A stretch of 64,000 nucleotides of DNA from assembly GCF_024679245.1 (NCBI RefSeq), contig NC_090182.1:36288047-36352046 (forward strand), given 5' to 3'. Shown one piece after another: positions 9,901-17,489 of this stretch. This DNA comes from Pseudorasbora parva (Eukaryota > Chordata > Actinopteri > Cypriniformes > Gobionidae). The first letter of the stretch is position 1. Every line of letters begins with the position of its first letter. The notes beneath the pieces are model-generated. The model saw only the letters and a list, made by a program, of their open reading frames with translations, did no database searches and was not told the DNA's origin. Both the position numbers and the translations under genes were made by a program.

Positions 9901-11249
9901 ATTAGCGGATGCCGGAGGTGGGGACTAACCGCCACCTCAACACTATGCTTTTTCCCCCTAAACTGTATCGTGACTGGGACAACCGGATATTCCACCACAT
10001 CCCCGTGCACACACCGCACCTTAACCATGCGGCTTGTATCCAATGCCCCAGGCTGCATCAGGCTTTGATGGATCGAGGTTTGGTTACATCCTGAATCCAC
10101 CAAGGCCTGATATGTACCCCCCTTGATACTTACAGGAATTTGGTACTCTCCTGCTTGATCGGGGGTGGTCCGCTGGACGTCCGGGATCCGGATCATTGTC
10201 CCGATGTCCATCCTCGGACATCGGTCCACAAAATGATCCGGATCACCGCACCGCCAGCAGGCCTGCCCAGGCTTACCCGCCACCCCTGCGGCGGGGAGTG
10301 GGTTGGAAAATGAGCGCGGGGAGGGTGTGCAACCGGAGCCATTGTCCCCACCCGCCCCCAGCGGCCCCGCCCCCCTGGGCGGAGCCCGCGAACTCCCGGA
10401 CGGTCCTGGGCCCATCCCACCCCGACCTCTGGGGGGAACGCGAGGAGGGCCTGGAGGACGGGACCTGTGGAGAGGGACAGGGCGAGAGGGAGAGACAGAG
10501 GGGGGAGAGAGAGAGTGAGAAGTTAGTGAGGGCTCGCCGACCCCCGGGCACGCCACCAGGTGGTCCTCCGCCAGCTGGATGGCCGTCTCCAGCGACGTGG
10601 GCCGGTGGCACTGGACCCACTCGGCGGTCTTTCTTGGGAGCCGAGTGATGAATTGCTCCAGCACCACCAGATCGATGGTATGGTCCACGTCGCTTCCGCC
10701 GGCCAAGAGCCATCTGCGGCACGAGTCCCGGAGCTGTTGGGCCATAGCGAAGGGTCGGCCGGCCTCGCCCCATTCCAGGGAGCGAAACCTCTGGCGGTGT
10801 TGCTCCGGGGTCCGACCGACCCTCTGTAGGATGGCCCTTTTTAGATCCTCGTACTTCAGGAGGTTCGCTACCGGCAGATGTTGGGCGGCCGCCTGGGCTT
10901 CTCCTGTTAGTAATGGAATGAGGCGCACCGGCCACTGTGCCCGGGGCCAGCCGGAGGCCTCCGCGGTCTTCTGGAAGAGGTCTATGAAGGCCTCCGGATC
11001 GTCCTCTGGCCCCATCTTGTGGAGGGGCATGTGGGCCGATGCGCTAGCCCGCCCGGCGGCTTCGGCGCGAACCTCCCGATCCATCCAGCTCCGGAACCGC
11101 TCGCGGTCCTCTTGCTGGCCGCGGACAATCGCCTCGAAGCGGCGCTCCTGGTCCGCCCGCAGGTCCAGCATTGCCTGATGTTGGTCTTGGTGGAGGACCG
11201 CGAGGGAGGTGATGATGTCCGCAAATGGCGAGGCGGAGGGCGTTGTCAT
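6723..11249 (-). CDS. Gag-Pol polyprotein, Gmr1-like (gag-PR-IN-RT-RH)
   Basis: This is one 1508-codon frame. Gag has a charged helical N-terminus (about 25-65), a capsid region and a SCAN-like segment at about 145-235 (VVLEQFITRLP, LAEDHL), then a Pro/Gly/Arg-rich linker and a CCHC knuckle at 331-344 (CWRCGDPDHFVDRC). Protease has VDSG with D385. Integrase follows, with His587/His594 and Cys621/Cys624/Cys627 in the zinc-binding region, catalytic D656, D715 and E751 (35 residues between the last two) and a KWQGPF segment at 887-892. Reverse transcriptase has LPFG at 1125 and YLDD at 1154-1157. RNase H has D1305, E1346, D1371 and D1414. Codons from about 1439 lie in the 3' LTR. ATG 11249 is the first Met and lies 43 bp inside the 5' LTR edge. 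All key residues seen are intact, and there is no envelope gene. Confidence 0.95.
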   Translation of the reverse strand: MTTPSASPFADIITSLAVLHQDQHQAMLDLRADQERRFEAIVRGQQEDRERFRSWMDREVRAEAAGRASASAHMPLHKMGPEDDPEAFIDLFQKTAEASGWPRAQWPVRLIPLLTGEAQAAAQHLPVANLLKYEDLKRAILQRVGRTPEQHRQRFRSLEWGEAGRPFAMAQQLRDSCRRWLLAGGSDVDHTIDLVVLEQFITRLPRKTAEWVQCHRPTSLETAIQLAEDHLVACPGVGEPSLTSHSLSPPSVSPSRPVPLHRSRPPGPPRVPPRGRGGMGPGPSGSSRAPPRGAGPLGAGGDNGSGCTPSPRSFSNPLPAAGVAGKPGQACWRCGDPDHFVDRCPRMDIGTMIRIPDVQRTTPDQAGEYQIPVSIKGGTYQALVDSGCNQTSIHQSLMQPGALDTSRMVKVRCVHGDVVEYPVVPVTIQFRGKKHSVEVAVSPHLRHPLILGTNWPAFSAVLGSLCADAAWENKARNGAVRVQVGETDTGPLGTASEEPSGVERLILSDRDDFPLEQSQDETLKHAFQQVRSIDGQSLQPALPVTYPYFAIIKDRLYRVTQDTQTKVDTTQLLVPKSRREMLFQAAHSNPMAGHLGQAATLNRLMTRFFWPGIHDNVRRWCASCPECQLVNPLAAPKAPLRPLPLMQVPFERIAMDLIGPLERSARGHRFALVIVDYATRYPEAVALRNISAKSVADALFRLISRVGIPKEILTDQGTAFMSRTMSELYGLLGIKSIRTSVYHPQTDGLVERFNRTLKSMIRKFVQEDAKNWDRWLEPLLFAVREVPQASTGFSPFELLYGRQPRGVLDVLRETWEEGPSLAKNEIQYVMDLRTKLHTLGRLSRENLLQAQDRQSRSYNRGTKLRKFTPGEKVLVLLPTSSSKLMSKWQGPFEVARQIGELDYEVIRSDRNGARQIYHLNLLKKWNEVESVLLATVIGGEDDLGPEASIKAQSVALAPGGDHLSPLQLSDLSKLQAEFADVFSPLPGRTDLIQHHIETEPGVVVRSRPYRLPEHKKKVVQEELGAMLDMGVIEESNSDWASPIVLVPKTDGSVRFCVDYRKVNAVSKFDAYPMPRVDELLDRLGTARFYSTLDLTKGYWQIPLSPLSKEKTAFTTPFGLHQFVTLPFGLFGAPATFQRLMDRILRPHAAYAAAYLDDIVIYSHDWQRHMQHVRAVLRSLRGAGLTANPKKCAIGRVEVRYLGFHLGHGQVRPQIDKTAAIATCPRPKTKKEVRQFLGLAGYYRRFIPNYSDLTSPLTDLTRKGLPDTVQWTEPCQQAFTQVKAALCGGPLLHSPDFSLPFLLQTDASDRGLGAVLAQEVEGGERPVLYISRKLSKREAKYSTIEKECLAIRWAVLTLRYYLLGREFTLCSDHAPLQWLHRMKDTNARITRWYLALQPFKFKVVHRPGAQMAVADFLSRNGGGGAAGRTAPRPESGGGGMWQGGRGSARSAAGERAAGRAVSEWVGSRLITPVSRSSNERGEGIKPRWNRRSRRERGTADATHTHTHGH
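6935..6953 (-). promoter_or_regulatory. Polypurine tract next to 3' LTR
   Basis: On the minus strand the bases just before the 3' LTR read GGGCGGTGGGGGTA. This purine-rich stretch abuts the TG of the LTR, the expected site for plus-strand priming. Confidence 0.65.
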
Positions 11250-11273
11250 GGCGGCGGCGCTGTCCTACTTCCT

Positions 11274-11291
11274 TCCCGGGTTTCGGCACCA
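11274..11291 (-). promoter_or_regulatory. Primer binding site, tRNA-Phe
   Basis: On the minus strand, one base after the 5' LTR, the sequence is TGGTGCCGAAACCCGGGA. The plus strand, TCCCGGGTTTCGGCACCA, equals the 3' end of vertebrate tRNA-Phe including CCA, as I recall that tRNA, at all 18 positions. This is where minus-strand DNA synthesis would be primed. Confidence 0.85.
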
Positions 11292-11292
11292 G

Positions 11293-11686
11293 TGTGATAA
11301 AGTTCGTTTGTGTAAGGAAGGAAGAGGACAAGGGGGTCGGTTTGACTGCTGACGTTTCTCTTTATTAGAACAAAAACTCAGTCTCTTCACACGGCTGTTG
11401 CCCGTGTGTATTTCTCTCAGTCACTTCCGGGTTCCGGTTAAACGTTCCGCTTCCGGGTCAACGTGTCTCACAACTCAATGTCCGTGAGTGTGTGTGTGTG
11501 TCGCGTCAGCAGTCCCTCTCTCTCTCCTGGATCTCCGGTTCCACCTAGGTTTTATCCCCTCTCCGCGCTCATTACTGGAACGAGAGACAGGTGTTATTAA
11601 TCTGCTTCCAACCCACTCACTTACCGCTCGTCCCGCGGCTCTCTCACCCGCTGCAGACCTCGCTGAACCACGCCCCCCTTGCCACA
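11293..11686 (-). repeat. 5' LTR of the gypsy element
   Basis: This is the upstream LTR in the minus-strand sense, bounded by TG and CA. It carries a TATA-like GGATAAAACC on the minus strand (plus 11548-11557) and an AATAAA polyadenylation signal (plus 11361-11366). Its sequence matches 6541-6934 base for base as far as I can read. Confidence 0.95.
11548..11557 (-). promoter_or_regulatory. TATA-like motif in 5' LTR
   Basis: On the minus strand this reads GGATAAAACC, about 140 bp from the upstream edge of the LTR and ahead of the AATAAA signal. That is a normal U3 position. Promoter activity is inferred from position only. Confidence 0.4.
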
Positions 11687-11691
11687 ATCAT

Positions 11692-11920
11692 CTTTATACA
11701 AAGTTTGGGTCAAATAAATGGGTTTGATGAATGAATGAAAAAAAAATCCATTGTTTGTCTATTCGTGTCTTTTAATTTCCTCAATAAAGGGGTTCTGGTG
11801 TCCTCTGTATAGTAGAATATATTGCATATAACATAGGAATAAAAAAAACAAACAAAAAAACTCTAAATTCACATAACCTTTTTTTTGTGGTTCTCAGGAA
11901 GATGACATGTTAAAATTTAC
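11692..11920. other. No recognisable gene
   Basis: AT-rich flanking sequence of the gypsy insertion with short A runs. No frame or repeat here can be supported. Confidence 0.5.
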
Positions 11921-11921
11921 A

Positions 11922-11985
11922 TTTACATTTAATCATTTAGCAGACGCTTTTATCCAAAGCGACTTACAAAAAAGGGGAGAGTAAT
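11922..11985 (+). repeat. Dispersed teleost repeat (ttagcagacgcttttatcc), copy 1
   Basis: The core 'ttagcagacgcttttatcc' followed by 'aaagcgacttacaa' is a very common fish dispersed repeat. A second, more diverged copy is at 13726-13785. I do not assign it to a named family. Confidence 0.7.
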
Positions 11986-12055
11986 AGAAGCAACGGAACA
12001 GACAAGGCCAAGTAAGAGCTGTAAGAAATCTCAATTAATTAGCACAATACACAAC

Positions 12056-12060
<5 letters not shown>

Positions 12061-12088
<28 letters not shown>
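12061..12088 (+). repeat. Poly(T) tract
   Basis: A run of 28 T residues, possibly the reverse-strand poly(A) of a retroposon, though no retroposon body was identified beside it. Confidence 0.85.
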
Positions 12089-12093
<5 letters not shown>

Positions 12094-12095
12094 CA

Positions 12096-12335
12096 GACAT
12101 CTACAACAAAAACTCACGTCTGCAAAGTGCCGGACACTGGATTTTGATAGCTAAGATAGCTACAACCCATTAGGACTAAGGCTGTTGCCCCAGCTGTTGT
12201 CGTTAATGCAGATTCAGTGGCCCAATGGGTTGGTTTTGTATTCTTGCTAAACGCGCAGCAATAGCCATCTACAACAAAAACTCACGTACGCAATATACAG
12301 AACACTGGATTCTGATAGTTATGATAACTATGTAA
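12096..12335 (+). repeat. Imperfect direct duplication, 170-bp spacing
   Basis: A block of about 70 bp starting 'catctacaacaaaaactcac' at 12097 recurs at 12267 with substitutions. The second copy lacks the following 'gctgttgcccc' segment. The duplication is local and has no coding content. Confidence 0.65.
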
Positions 12336-12648
12336 CATACCCGCCTGAAGGCACAAATCCGGATGAGAGACGTAGATATGATCCAGGAGTGTGCGCTTTT
12401 GGTCGTTGCTGTGGTGATCAGTAAGTGCTATTCTGTATTGGTCAAGTGCAAATGTAAAATACTAGTAACACATTAAAGTAAATGACCTGTAAATAAATAA
12501 TCATAAATTTCGAACTCTACATCGCTATGGTGGAGCCGTTGCTTAGAGCACCCTCAGTAATTTCAGAAGCACCCTCAGTGATTTGATTCTGGAACCGGGC
12601 CTGGATCTGGGTGACACAATGTTGCAGTCTGGGAAGTGAGCTTCTTAA

Positions 12649-12905
12649 AGGGAGAGTTCACACACACACACACAAAAAAAAGTAAATTACCCCATGGTTA
12701 CTTTTATAATGGATGGATGGACTTTTGTGGGCTTAATTTTTTGTATGCAATTCACTGCCATTGTAGAGACTGAAAGAGTCAGGATATTTATTATTATAAC
12801 TCTGATTGTATTGAATGTCATATATAGAATTGTCATATAAACCTAGGATTGTTCGAGGGAGAGTAAATCGTAGGGTGATTTTAATTTTTTTGGTGAACTA
12901 TCCCT
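12649..12905. mobile_element. 257-bp MITE with TTAA target duplication
   Basis: TTAA flanks at 12645-12648 and 12906-12909 bound termini AGGGAGAGTTCAC and its near complement GTGAACTATCCCT. There is no coding capacity. TTAA targets are typical of piggyBac and Kolobok mobilisers, and the family resembles the 5008 and 60505 repeats. Confidence 0.75.
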
Positions 12906-12919
12906 TTAAACAAGAAAGT

Positions 12920-13720
12920 AAAAAAAAAAGCAATGCTATCCATGAAGCATAGTTCTAGTTGTTAAATATAATGTCACTGTTATTATCAAACAACTGTTAA
13001 CAAGACTCCCATACTCATTGATCCTGACATAAAGAGATCGGCTCAGCCAGAAAATGTAAAGGGCCTATTTCACTTAATAAAGTTATTTAAGGTCATTCAA
13101 ATTACCAACTGAAGAGCACAGTGCGCTTCAGGTGGCATGACCGGTTACTGTGTTATTCTAACAGCTATATCAACATCACAAACTCTGAATGGCTTATACT
13201 ATGGAGGCTTCCAAGTGTGTAGGTTTAAAAAATAAAATAAAATAAAAAACACACACACTAAAAAAAAAAACTTTTACAGTCAATGGAGTCATTATTGTGT
13301 CATCAAAATACCTAACAGCCTCAAACAAGAACTTTGAATTTCTATTTTACAGTTTGTTTATAATGTCATCAAATGTTCTGATTAATAATTAAAATTAATA
13401 ACAGTGAGATTTTAACAGTGAGACAGTTTGTCCCCATCTTAACAGATGGTTCTTGAAAAGAAGAAGCTGCAATTTAGACCAAATATTATGCCTTTAGACA
13501 AAATAAGGGGCAAATGTTCAATATGTATGCAGAGCATTTAATATAGCAGTAAATAGCAGTGTTATTTTCCTGGTCCAATTAACATTGCACTATTACTACA
13601 AACAAAAGGCAGGCAGTAAACTGAATTTTGTCTGTTGTGCAGTGGCAATTCATCTAAAGATGGCAAATAGTGTAATAATTATCACACAATTGGCACAATT
13701 TGGAGAGAGGCTGAAGATTG
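12920..13720. other. No recognisable gene
   Basis: AT-rich sequence with short A runs and no supported frame. It may be degraded repeat or unique intergenic DNA. Confidence 0.45.
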
Positions 13721-13725
13721 GGAAT

Positions 13726-13785
13726 TACATTTACATTTATTAATTTAGCAGATGCTTTTATCCAAAGCAACTTACAAATTAGGAA
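13726..13785 (+). repeat. Dispersed teleost repeat, copy 2
   Basis: A diverged copy of the repeat at 11922 ('tttagcagatgcttttatcc' followed by 'aaagcaacttacaa'). Confidence 0.65.
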
Positions 13786-13825
13786 TACAACAAGCAATTA
13801 ATCACAAAGAGGCAATAAAAACAAG

Positions 13826-14045
13826 GGCCATGTCATAGACCAGGCAATGTAATTGATGCCAGGTGACACGCAGGTTTTTTTTGCTAGTTTCAGCCCGACG
13901 CAGTTATCATTTTCACAGCATGCGCCACATTGTTTAAATCACAAATACACTTGTGTCCATCTGTTCACTCATGGGCATGCTGGTCTGAAAAAGAGATATG
14001 TCCAAGTGCATTGTTGGCACGACCAACAAAAACCTGGTTGTAAAT
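13826..14045 (+). repeat. Fragment of a DNA-transposon-like repeat, copy 1
   Basis: The start 'agggccatgtcatagacc' and the following 'tgctagtttcagcccgacg' match a second fragment at 29884-29972 ('agggccctgtcatacaccc', 'tgctagtttcatcctaacg'). The two copies show this is a dispersed family, probably a non-autonomous DNA transposon. The 78-codon frame across it has no recognisable domain. Confidence 0.55.
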
Positions 14046-14403
14046 ATTTTGTTTTAATTTTATTTAAAGGGTTTGTAATATGTGACTAATCACAGAAAGC
14101 AGGGGCACAAGTCGGTTCTGGGGCATTTAGTTTCACAGATACTGAAAGTTTGGTCTCGAAGCTTTCCAATGATGTATAACACATGGAAGTCTGGAAATAT
14201 TTGGAGTTTTAAAGTTTAAACAAGAGAAAAAGGCCTCTAAAGATTGTGCAGTTCTCACCTACTGGGAGTGACAATAGGACTCATTTACATCTCATTTAGA
14301 AAGCCATACCCCCTGTAAAGCTCACCACTGTAAAGTTGCATGGTTGTAACGATGGATACAACGGGAAAATTCAGAGAGCATATGTACTGTGTGTCTGTTT
14401 GAC

Positions 14404-14520
14404 AGGGATAAAGACAGAGAAATGGGTAAAATCCGTAACTGTGGCTATATTATGGGGTAAGGTGCATATCATCAAATATTGATGCAAATCGATCAGAGGT
14501 TCAAATCCGCCTTTTGCCAT
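14404..14520 (+). repeat. tRNA-like repeat unit, plus orientation
   Basis: It contains 'gtggctatattatgggg' (A-box-like) and 'gaggttcaaatccgcc' (B-box-like, with one change from GGTTCGAATCC). It is the inverted partner of 14650-14785. It may be a tRNA-derived SINE head or tRNA relic, because the acceptor and T stems do not pair well enough for a functional tRNA. Confidence 0.5.
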
Positions 14521-14649
14521 GCTCTCTAACTGAGAAACACTTATTATTAAACACATGTTAGATGCTTTACTTCCACTTTTCTAATATCTTCTCAATTCTT
14601 ATTGGAAAAAAATGCCTTTCCGATTTGATATGTGATGGGAAAAGAGAGT

Positions 14650-14785
14650 AGAGAGAGTGTGCCAAAAGGCGGATTCGAACCTCTGACTGATTTGCGTCAA
14701 AACTTGATGACATGCACTTTTCCCCTACACTATAGCCACATTTGTAGATTTTACCCATTTCTCTGTCTTTATCCCCATCAAATGT
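14650..14785 (-). repeat. tRNA-like repeat unit, minus orientation, perfect B box
   Basis: On the minus strand it reads 'gtggctatagtgtagggg' and, about 40 bp on, GAGGTTCGAATCCGCC, which contains the canonical B box GGTTCGAATCC. The region is about 81 nt between the 'gtgg' start and 'ggcac' end, tRNA-like in length. The predicted stems have mismatches, so I call a tRNA-like SINE or relic and not a tRNA gene. With 14404-14520 it forms a roughly 380-bp inverted repeat. Confidence 0.5.
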
Positions 14786-14799
14786 TATTATCTGTATAG

Positions 14800-15520
14800 C
14801 CTCTGATATCTTACAGTCCAACTCGTCTGATACATTCTTCCTCTTCTTCATCTTCGCTCAGTTGTAGATTAGGGATATTATTCAGTCTTATTAAGCCGCT
14901 TTCATCGTCGCTCAGATCGTCTCTAGAGCCAGCCAGAGCGCTGCTTAAATAATTAGCCACGTGTCCCTTGGAGGTCGGGGGAATAACAAAAGTCATATTT
15001 CACATATTAAAAATAAATAAATAAATAAAACACATTTTTTTTATCATTTTGCTCAAAAGTAGAGCTGCCAACTTGTGTCCCTGGTTTTCCTGAGGGGTCA
15101 CATATGCGCCTATAGGTGGGTGCACAACGTGTGTACACTTATTACACAGACATTTTTAAATATTACAGTTTTTTACATCACTTGCCATAGGATGCTACTG
15201 TGTTTTATATTATGCATGTTAAAGCAATATTTGATTTATTGTTATTATTTACTGAGGGATGTGCATCCATATTGACCATTGTCTTGTTATGTAGCCTATG
15301 TGCACTTATGATGAGGAGGAGGACCATCATACCCATATATTGTTCTGTCAGTCTGGTATCCACACAGATATTTCTGCTGGAAAATACACGGTTCATTTTG
15401 TGCACGCGCATATGAACGCATGTTCATGCACAATCTTTTCCGAGCTGCAGTAAACAAACACCGTTGCCGTTTATCAAAAAACAAAAACAAAAAACCTTAA
15501 TTTTATTTCTGAGGTACAAA
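14800..15520. other. No firm gene; acidic minus-strand ORF at 14811-14996
   Basis: The 61-codon minus-strand frame at 14811-14996 has an acidic run (SEDEEEEE) like the N-terminus of some transposases, but it has no DDE core and no confirmed start. The rest is AT-rich. Confidence 0.3.
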
Positions 15521-15527
15521 AACACTA

Positions 15528-15720
15528 GCCTGGATGCCAGCCGAACTTAGCCCCGCCCACAACAATTTTAGGTCGGACAGTTCGGTCTGGCCTTGCTCCA
15601 TAGAGGAGTATATCCCCAAACAGAAACTGTTCGGACCAATGAAATCATCAGGGCGGGCTTTAGACGATGAAGGACAGATGATAAACAGTAACGTAATCAT
15701 CCACGTCATCAATGCAGTAG
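15528..15720 (+). repeat. Dispersed repeat fragment abutting the DIRS remnant
   Basis: A GC-richer block with 'ccccgcccacaac' and 'gaccaatgaaatcatcaggg' of the kind seen in fish MITEs. It joins tyrosine-recombinase homology at about 15724, so the upstream boundary of the DIRS copy is a truncation point. Confidence 0.4.
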
Positions 15721-15731
15721 AAGGTAAGTCC

Positions 15732-16481
15732 GTAGGGAAGCACGACCTAGTCGTCAGGTTCCTCAGAGGTGCGAGGAGACTAAATCCTCCTCGCCCAAAC
15801 TCGGTACCCTCTTGGGATTTAGCTCTAGTGCTCAGGGCACTTCAGAGCCCTCCTTTCGAGCCTTTGGCGTCATGTGAGCTTAAAATCTTGTCAATGAAGA
15901 CAGTGCTCCTGACTGCATTGGCCTCTATCAAGAGGGTAGGGGACCTGCATGCACTTTCGGTCAATGAATTGTGCCTAGAGTTTGGGCCCGGTAACTCTCA
16001 CATTGTCCTGAGACCCTAGCCCGGATATGTGCCCAAGGTTCCTACCACTTCCTTCCAGGCTCAGGTAGTGAACCTGCAAGCGCTGCCTTCGGAGGAGGCA
16101 GACCCAGCCCTAGCTTTGTTGTGTCCGGTCTGCGCTCTTCGCGCTTACATTGACCGGACCCAAAGCTTTCGGACCTCAGAGCAACTCTTCGTCTGTTACG
16201 GAGGCCAGCAGAAGGGGAAGGCTGTCTCCAAGCAGAGGTTAGCCCACTGGATAATAGATGCTATAGTCTTGGCTTACCAGTCCCAAGACGTGCCTTGCCC
16301 GTTCAGAGTAAAAGCACACCCCACAAGGAGTGTTGCTTCTTCCTGGGCGCTGGCTCAAGGCGCCTCGCTGACAGACATATGTAGAGCTGAGGGCTGGGCG
16401 ACACCTAACACGTTCGCTTGATTCTATAGCCTCCGTGTAGAGCCGGTATCTTCCCGCATCCTTGCCCCCAGGGGCCAGTAG
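15732..16481 (+). pseudogene. Tyrosine recombinase of DIRS, broken
   Basis: The translation aligns with the C-terminal half of the intact recombinase at 49-55 kb (HDLVVRFLRGARRL, then the IKRVGDLHAL Arg motif and AHPTR). Two in-frame stops break it: TAG at 16017-16019 and TGA at 16419-16421. The second replaces the Arg of the conserved IRFY segment and lies two codons before the catalytic Tyr. TGA in place of CGA fits CpG decay. After it, the frame continues FYSLR for about 20 codons. The N-terminal third is absent. Confidence 0.85.
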
Positions 16482-17124
16482 CGCTAAGTGCCCGATCTCG
16501 TGTCGGCTTGCAAACCCCACTCCCGCCCTCTGGCCCTCTATTATCTCTAGTTGTGTTCCCCGGAAACGGCTAACCCTATGAGTTCCTGCCTCACCCCTGC
16601 AGTGTCAGACGTTGCGGACCATCTGGCGCTAGGCCTGCACCCGTATGCTTGTGAAACGTGGTTGTAGGCTGGGTTCCATGTGTAGCGGTTCCCTCACGGC
16701 AACCCCATATGTGTATTCTTCCACGGTACCAGGTACCCTACTGGCTAGCCCAGTGTCTTTCCCTGGACAGAGCCCGCTCTGTCGTCTCTGGGCGTGTTCT
16801 TTCCCCCCTACAATTAGGTTGGAACCACCCCAGAGACTGCATATGTTACACTACCCTGCCAGGTTAGTCCTTATGTGTACTCTACCACCATGCCCTCAGT
16901 GGGCCGTGGTCCCGCAGCATTCTCTCTCACGAGACGGGCACGCTTTATTTTTCCCAGCTTTATCCAATAGTCATACTGAGTGGGTCTTGCAGAAACTGCA
17001 GTGACTGTCCTCCCTGCTTGGAGCCCTGACTTCCGTACCATACTAGACGGTACAGTGTGCTCGAGCAGGACGCTGGAAGGGCAAGCATCCTGGCGTTTTC
17101 AATAGAGATCCCAATTTGTCGGTC

Positions 17125-17485
17125 TAAGTCCGACGTACGTCGAATGTGACCGACTGAAAGGGAACGTCTCGGTTACGTATGTAACCCTCGTTCCCTGAAG
17201 GAGGGACCAGAGACGTACATCCCGTCACCAGATGCTGTGCTTCTGCTAGGAGTCCGAGTCACTAGTCGGCTCCTCAGCAGAAAAAGCGCTGATCTACCAT
17301 TCCACTTCCTATTTATACCCGCGCTGCGGAGCGTGGAATGCGTGGATCGCATGCCAAATTTTATTGGCTCGTTTTACACACTCGAAAGTAAGATTGGTCT
17401 CTAAAGTCAATTCGTCGGTCTAAGTCTGACGTACGTCTCCGTTCCCTCCTTCAGGGAACGAGGGTTACATACGTAACCGAGATGT
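17125..17485. repeat. DIRS internal complementary region and right terminal repeat, subfamily B
   Basis: The segment around 17158-17215 is the reverse complement of 17420-17485 over the palindromic motifs GGTTACGTATGTAACC and GTTCCCTGAAGGAGGGA. This is the ICR plus right end of a DIRS element, which uses these complements to rebuild its ends. Confidence 0.75.
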
Positions 17486-17489
17486 TTTT

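Larger units (their letters stand above)
6541..11686 (-). mobile_element. Intact Ty3/gypsy LTR retrotransposon, Gmr1-like
   Basis: This 5146-bp element has 394-bp LTRs at 6541-6934 and 11293-11686 that I read as identical. Each starts TG and ends CA, and the element is flanked by the 5-bp duplication ATCAT (6536-6540 and 11687-11691). Transcription runs on the minus strand. One frame encodes gag, protease, integrase, reverse transcriptase and RNase H in that order. Integrase before reverse transcriptase is the defining arrangement of the Gmr1 group of deuterostome Ty3/gypsy elements. Identical LTRs plus an unbroken 4.5-kb frame imply a recent insertion that may still be competent. Confidence 0.95.
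15724..17485 (+). mobile_element. 5'-truncated DIRS retrotransposon, subfamily B
   Basis: It contains tyrosine-recombinase homology (15732-16481), a non-coding stretch, an internal complementary region at about 17130-17215 and a right terminal repeat ending near 17485. The right end repeats the ICR in opposite orientation ('ggttacgtatgtaacc', 'gttccctgaaggaggga'). Gag and RT are missing. It differs clearly from the intact element at 49789-55145, so it is another subfamily. Confidence 0.85.

Noticed and set aside
10196..11331. Plus-strand and other-frame frames of 90-220 codons across the gypsy gag
   Set aside because: They are shadows of the GC-rich minus-strand gag-pol frame, which alone has coherent domains.
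14650..14730. Functional tRNA gene
   Set aside because: The B box is perfect, but the acceptor and T stems contain mismatches and a second inverted copy exists, so a tRNA-like repeat is more likely.
14811..14996. piggyBac-type transposase N-terminus
   Set aside because: Only an acidic run of 20 or so residues supports it, and no DDE region or TTAA ends were found nearby.
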